NCBI GenBank assembly: GCA_963573305.1
Contig: OY754330.1
Location: forward strand, 7,998,001-8,062,000
Direction of reading: 5' to 3'
Origin: Pyrrhosoma nymphula
Lineage: Eukaryota; Arthropoda; Insecta; Odonata; Coenagrionidae
DNA: 64,000 nucleotides
Part shown: positions 59,709 to 64,000 of the stretch, piece after piece
Numbering within the stretch: position 1 is the first letter of the stretch
Layout of the letters: the number at the start of each line of letters is the position of its first letter
Program-made: the position numbers and the translations under genes
Notes under the pieces: generated by a model
The model's database searches: none
What the model was told of the DNA's origin: nothing
What the model saw: the letters and a program-made list of their open reading frames with translations, nothing else

Positions 59709-60307
59709 GTAAGTGGGGATATCAGCGTAGATCTTTCTGCCATTAAACATTACTAGCATGCTGCTACTTCTCTTTGGGCTACACACTCTCCCCTCTGAGG
59801 GAAATTGATCCCGGTCCTGGCTATGATGTTGCAGTGTTGCAACTGAGGCCCGCAACATTCATTTTCCTGGCATTTTGTTTTGTGTCCTCTGGGCGGTGCT
59901 AATTTTATTTTTCTATCTATATCGATGCTTTCTGTTTGTACATATGTACTTTCTACTTCTCATCTGCAATGGAGTGAGTTACCTATTTGAATCACCTTTG
60001 TTTCAGAAAATTGCATGTATTGTAAATCTCCACGTTTCCATCTCCCTTCATCCTAATGCAGCTAAACCTTGTTTTATATGTAGGATAGAAAAAAGTTTTG
60101 TAAAATCAAAAGTTGATAAGAATGCATGATTTTATAATAGTCTTGTCTCTTCATTGCTGTTAATGTTAAATCAGTCGTATAAATTGGTAAAAATAATTGA
60201 AACTTAAATACTTATTTTGATTCATGGTTATTGCTGACTCATTTCAGGGTAATGAGAGAACAATAATTGCTATGGCCTGTGTATCTTGCAAAATATTAGC
60301 TCTCTTG
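59709..60307. other. Intron 2 of the A2M/TEP-like gene
   Basis: AT-rich; no further exon could be supported. A candidate acceptor TCATTTCAG at about 60248 opens an in-frame stretch (GNERTIIAMACVSC...), but it does not resemble the macroglobulin domain and runs into a transposon end. Confidence 0.4.
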
Positions 60308-60460
60308 CTTAACCGCTTCCCTGACGCAACCGAGTATACTCGGGCACCGAAGACGAGCAAATTCTGACGTGCCCTAGTATACTCGGGCAGTTCCGAAAAT
60401 TTCGTTCCTTTCTTCTCATGCCCGAATATTCTCGCCAGCTGCTAGTAGTTCGTTTTTCTG
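60308..60460 (+). repeat. piggyBac-like left end with GAGTATACTC palindromes
   Basis: TTAA (60308-60311) is followed by CCGCTTCCCTGACGC, then CGAGTATACTCGGGC (60330-60344) and GCCCTAGTATACTCGGGC (60371-60388), and later GCCCGAATATTCTCG. This matches the layout of the piggyBac 2 ends (TTAACCCCTTCCACT plus short palindromes). No right end or transposase was located, so it may be a solo end or a MITE. Confidence 0.5.
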
Positions 60461-60979
60461 CCGTCAGAGGAACAGGTTAGGGCCGTAGCTCTCACTAGCC
60501 GAGCGGCGCTCTCTTCAAATGTTGATTTCTGATGCTAAAACAATGGTCATTTTTTTGTAATAATTCTAGCAATTCGAGGGTATTAATTTTTTTTCTCACT
60601 GAAAAGTTATCCTCTTATGAAATTGCATTCACCAGTTTCTTTTGCGATCTTTTTACGAAATTCACAACTTCAATTTTTGTCATTTATCGATAATTTTTGC
60701 AAATTTATGACATAAAAAAACTTCTGTTTTTGCATGACGAAAAACTTTCTAAAATGTAAATAATTTTTAAATTAGTTATTTTCATTTGTATTTCCTCATT
60801 CACTCTTCGTGAGCATCCAATTAAATTTTTCTTCAACAGTGGTGGATTTTAGTGGTAATTATAAAAATTGCAATTTCAATTTTAAGCTAATTTTCACTGC
60901 TACGATGAATTCCACAGTAATTAGAATAACATATTTTTCTAGCAATAGAACGTGAATCTTTCCTTGCCTTATTTGTTAC

Positions 60980-61085
60980 AATATATGTTTGTTGCTATAT
61001 ATATTTGTTACTACATATATTTGTTACAAAATATATTTAATATATGTTTATATATTTGTTACAATATATATTTGTTACTATATAT
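60980..61085 (+). repeat. TATATTTGTTAC minisatellite
   Basis: About six degenerate units of TATATATTTGTTAC(T/A)A run in tandem between about 60975 and 61085, grading into plain TA-rich sequence. Confidence 0.75.
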
Positions 61086-61499
61086 ACTATCTAATTCTGT
61101 ATTATTCATCCGCATATTTTTCTCCCGGTAATTTTAATATATGTTGGAAATGACTATTGAACCGTTCTCTTTAGATAAAATGGCGTAAGCGTAAATGTTT
61201 AGATGTGCTGCGAATGTTATTTCATCAGCCCCTTTCATTTTTCTACTTCGAATACTGGCGGAAGTGTCGAAACATATTTACGAAAACAGCTGTACGACGT
61301 CTAAAGGTCGTACGTTCTCAATAGAAACCAGCACAAGTGCCCTGTGTATGTGCTACCCTAGCCCACATAAGTACAAGAAAAAAGAAGAGATAGAGATAAA
61401 TTCCAAACATGTGTAATGCCTTCTATTTTCATGTCCATTTTAAATAAAACAAAGTAGTAAATTTCCACACAGTATAATATCAACCACAAAATACAACAC

Positions 61500-61535
61500 C
61501 ACCAAGGTTTCGGCACGTAATGCCATTCTCAAGGT
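61500..61535 (-). ncRNA. Degenerate hammerhead-like motif in PLE tail
   Basis: Minus strand: TTGAGAA in place of CTGANGA, extra T, stem II GGCA/TGCC, GAAAC, then CTTGG. The position and architecture match the other PLE tails, but the core is changed at two conserved sites. Confidence 0.45.
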
Positions 61536-61674
61536 ATATCTTTCTCAAAAACTCCACCTTATATACCCGGGGATGGAGGCCAGGGGGTGGTGGGAGGTAT
61601 TTAGTGACAGAGGGGGGGGGGGGGGAATACAAAAGGAAAAGGTGGTATAACAGAAAAACTGTTGGTGGTGAAGG

Positions 61675-62450
61675 TCAGGAGGCATGGTCATCATATTGTC
61701 GGACGGGAGGGAGAACAAGGTTTAACAAAGGCGATCGATCATTAAAAACAACATCATTACATAACTTAGCCGGGCTATGAGTGATTTCATATTGTTCAAA
61801 GAAATCCAGCTTAGCCCCTTTGTCAAAATGGTGTAAAACTTCCGTGTCTAATTACTAAAATGATTAAAATCACACAAGTGTTTAGCGAGACAGGATTTAT
61901 CGTCACAATTAATAAAACTAGATCTATGCTCCTTCACTCTGTCCTTAAATCTTCTGCCTGTTTGGCCAATATAACAAATATCACAGTCATTACACTTTAG
62001 TTTATAAACACCACTTCTGTCTACAGGGTCATACCGGTCTTTTGAGTTGAATAAAATTCTTCCTATAGTCACAGGGTTATAAAACGATATATTAGAACAT
62101 TCATTAAGCACAGTTTTCTGCAATTTGTACGATAATTTTCCCACAAATGGAAGTTTTACCCAGCGATTTGGGAGGGAGCTATTGCCAGGCAGTGATGTAA
62201 GTAACTGTATAGCTTTTCTTTGGCTACAACGGTGTAGTAACCTGTATATACATTTTTCATCAAACCCATTCCGACATGCCAAGGCCTTTATTGTGTTCAA
62301 CTCCTTACTGAATTTTTCCACGGATAAAGGTATATTTACTAATCTGTGAATCATGGATCTAAAAGCAGCAAGTTTATCAGTGTGGTGGTGAAATGAGTCA
62401 AATGATATTAAAACATCCGTAAAAGTTGATTTTCTAAAAATGTTAAAATC
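61675..62450 (-). pseudogene. PLE RT C-terminus and GIY-YIG endonuclease, frameshifted
   Basis: Upstream of the ATG at 62354, in frame, NIFRKSTFTDVLISFDSF and HHHTDKLAAFRSMIHRL are the RT thumb-connector typical of PLEs. The nuclease follows: GVYKLKC, NDCDICYIGQTGRRFKDR and VKEHRSSF, with the PLE Cys pair and catalytic Arg, then SCLAKHLCDFNHF. A frameshift near 61855 moves the last helix into another frame (TEVLHHFDKGAKLDFFEQYE, ITHSPAK), which ends near 61675. The RT catalytic palm is missing. Confidence 0.88.
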
Positions 62451-62451
62451 A

Positions 62452-62508
62452 TGACGTCCACTAGAAATCGATGTTCTCGGACGTCCACTAGAAATCGGTG
62501 TTCTATTT
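62452..62508 (+). repeat. Two-unit tandem repeat
   Basis: GACGTCCACTAGAAATCGAT and GACGTCCACTAGAAATCGGT start two adjacent units of about 27 bp, each followed by GTTCT. They sit at the 5' truncation point of the PLE. Confidence 0.8.
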
Positions 62509-64000
62509 TCATGTTTGACGCTTTCCTGAGGTCAGAAAACACCCGCTCGAGAGCCGATGGCCCGCTAAGCAACCTGGCACCTGGTTTCATGTCGTGCTAA
62601 TCTGCTACCCTTTGCTCCCCGGGCTACTTTCCCACCAGCCAACCCTTTACTAATGGGTTTTTCCCAATATCAATTTACCGTTCGTTGTAAAATCCATGCT
62701 GTTGCGGAACGCACACGTGTGTTTATTTTCCAAGAAATGGTAGGATCGGAAAAGAAAAATTTTATGATGAGCATGGGATGGGCTTTTCACAATAGGGGCG
62801 AGGTACTTTGCATATCGTGATTGTTTCCACGAGTACTTTGTCTGAAGGACGATGGTGACATTCTTTCGTTGAGTTACAGAGCATACGCATCCTTGATTTT
62901 CAGATCGCATGTACTTTTTCGCTGAAATTCCACCGATACTAACTTTCCATTTTTAGTTCGAACATTTTCGTTCTAATACGAGCGGTGTAGTAGGAGTGAA
63001 TTCTACGGCAAATTATTTGTTTTCGCGCGGTAAAATTTGGCAATCAGAAATGGATTCCGGAAAGGAATCAGTGTTGACCAGCAGTGATTCCAAGGTAATG
63101 GCCATTGAAGTTCCTGACTCCTAGTCGACTCTCTCCGGAGAAACAAGCTCCAAATCAGAAGGCGCAGCGGAACATTCGCGGGAAGCGGAGTGGGAGGAAA
63201 AGTTTTTTAATTCACCAGCTCAATACTCAATGTTTAAAGATAATTGGAAAATATCTAAAAGCAACTTGTCTAAACAGACACAGTATCATCGATGTTCGCA
63301 ATTGTACTTTTGTAGGCCTTGTGATGAACAGTGTTGTGAAAGCTTTGGTGCCGTAACGGAATAGCAATAAGGTATTATACTAATTATGCAGACCTATTAA
63401 CAACTATTTACTATGTGTGCAGAGAATCGTGCCGCGAGTTTGGGCAGTTGAGCCGTAGTGCGTCTGCGAGAGGGGAATACAGTCTCCACGCCCTCCTCCA
63501 GCATTGCCTACTATGCAACACCCTCTGCTCTCGTACTCGTTGCGACATGTCAGTTGCCCGGCTCTAGCGAGTGTACTGTTTCAGTTGTAATGAGTGACAA
63601 GTTCAAGAGTTCTTCACATTTTTAGGACCCTGCGTCCTTTTTCCTTTATTCTGTGACATACCTGACGTGCAGATCAACCTTTCAGCCAGAGATGGTAAGT
63701 TCAGTCGGTTAATTACAACAACACAACTTATTTGCGCTTTCTCGCGCTCGCCATTAGGTTCGGATGGCCAGCTTGAAGCTCGGGCCCACATTAGCCTCCC
63801 TTGCTATTTATCTGCTTTTTGATCAAGGAATTGAACACCCTCCTATTTACTGGACTTTCATTTTCATTGTGTTATCATAGAAATGCTGTAAGAGGTCCAC
63901 CAACCGTCGTTTTGTCACCTCTCCTTTTGATAGCAGTAAAATTGAGGAATCTCTAAGAAAAGCAAAATAATTTTCAAGTATTACGCTATAGGGTGAGAAA
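62509..64000. other. Right-hand end, mostly unassigned
   Basis: No confirmed gene. One candidate short coding exon at 63050 is listed separately. A GC-richer block lies at 63425-63560. No next exon of the A2M/TEP-like gene was recognised. Confidence 0.35.
63050..63094 (+). CDS. Speculative short first exon or gene remnant
   Basis: ATG at 63050 reads MDSGKESVLTSSDSK and is followed at 63095 by GTAATG, a possible donor. Reading through instead reaches a TAG at 63122-63124 and then an open frame (SGETSSKSEGAAEHSREAEW and more) to 63358. It could be a spliced N-terminus, a retropseudogene or a transposon N-terminus. I do not recognise the protein. Confidence 0.2.

Larger units (their letters stand above)
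61440..62460 (-). mobile_element. Penelope-like element, 5'-truncated
   Basis: The minus-strand element begins within the C-terminal RT domain at about 62450, continues through the endonuclease and ends in a tail with a hammerhead-like motif (61500-61535) near 61440. It includes a GGGGGGGGGGGG run at 61612-61623. It differs in sequence from the PLE dimer at 40770. Confidence 0.85.

Noticed and set aside
60249..60310. Third exon of the A2M/TEP-like gene after TCATTTCAG
   Set aside because: The in-frame peptide does not resemble the macroglobulin domain and runs into a piggyBac-like end.
1..64000. CRISPR arrays, operons or bacterial genes
   Set aside because: Direct repeats present are transposon-derived; intron-exon structure and element classes are eukaryotic.

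Overview
The window is eukaryotic and almost certainly arthropod. It carries split genes with GT-AG introns of 2.5 to 16 kb in AT-rich DNA packed with transposable-element debris. The element classes seen are piggyBac, hAT, Tigger/pogo, mariner, Ty3/gypsy, non-LTR retrotransposons, many Penelope-like elements (PLEs) and a tRNA-derived SINE. Nothing is prokaryotic: there are no operons or CRISPR arrays. The species cannot be settled from the sequence alone; the intron sizes and repeat load suit a large arthropod genome.

Two host genes are supported, both on the + strand. (1) The C-terminal catalytic half of the deubiquitinase CYLD occupies seven exons between 5669 and 48527. Splice phases agree throughout and give a continuous 400-residue reading ending in a stop. 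The upstream exons lie to the left of the window. (2) The first two coding exons (56156-56238 and 59519-59708) belong to a secreted alpha-2-macroglobulin/CD109/TEP-family protein: a signal peptide, then the first macroglobulin-like strands. It continues past the right edge.

Layout. 1-5.6 kb: non-coding DNA with a nearly intact piggyBac (2201-5047, TTAA sites and matching termini). 5.7-48.5 kb: CYLD exons separated by intronic elements: a hAT-like MITE, Tigger pieces, a decayed hAT (about 10.0-13.3 kb), a TA-flanked MITE (15.1-16.2 kb), a Tigger carrying a nested LINE (19.5-22.8 kb), mariner remnants and the second MITE copy. The largest intron (32.4-48.3 kb) holds a LINE interrupted by a hAT that is itself interrupted by a second piggyBac, then several PLEs including a head-to-head inverted dimer, then a complete-ended Ty3/gypsy element (42723-47894). 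49.6-53.1 kb: a third, decayed piggyBac split by a solo LTR (51999-52592). 54-60 kb: the second host gene, whose first intron holds a gypsy integrase remnant, fold-back PLE ends, (TA)n tracts and tRNA-derived SINE copies. 60-64 kb: a piggyBac-like end, a minisatellite and another PLE.

The most interesting signal is a recurring 30-45 base motif at PLE ends (at least nine copies plus one decayed). It has the hammerhead-ribozyme order CUGANGA, stem II, GAAAC, very short stem III, GUH. Several copies have a complementary stem I, and most are arranged as inverted pairs. All copies share one extra nucleotide between CUGANGA and stem II.

CYLD is a negative regulator of NF-kB-type signalling and TEP/A2M proteins are complement-like, so two immunity-related genes sit next to each other. 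Any functional link between them is inference only. All seven LINE fragments lie antisense to CYLD.
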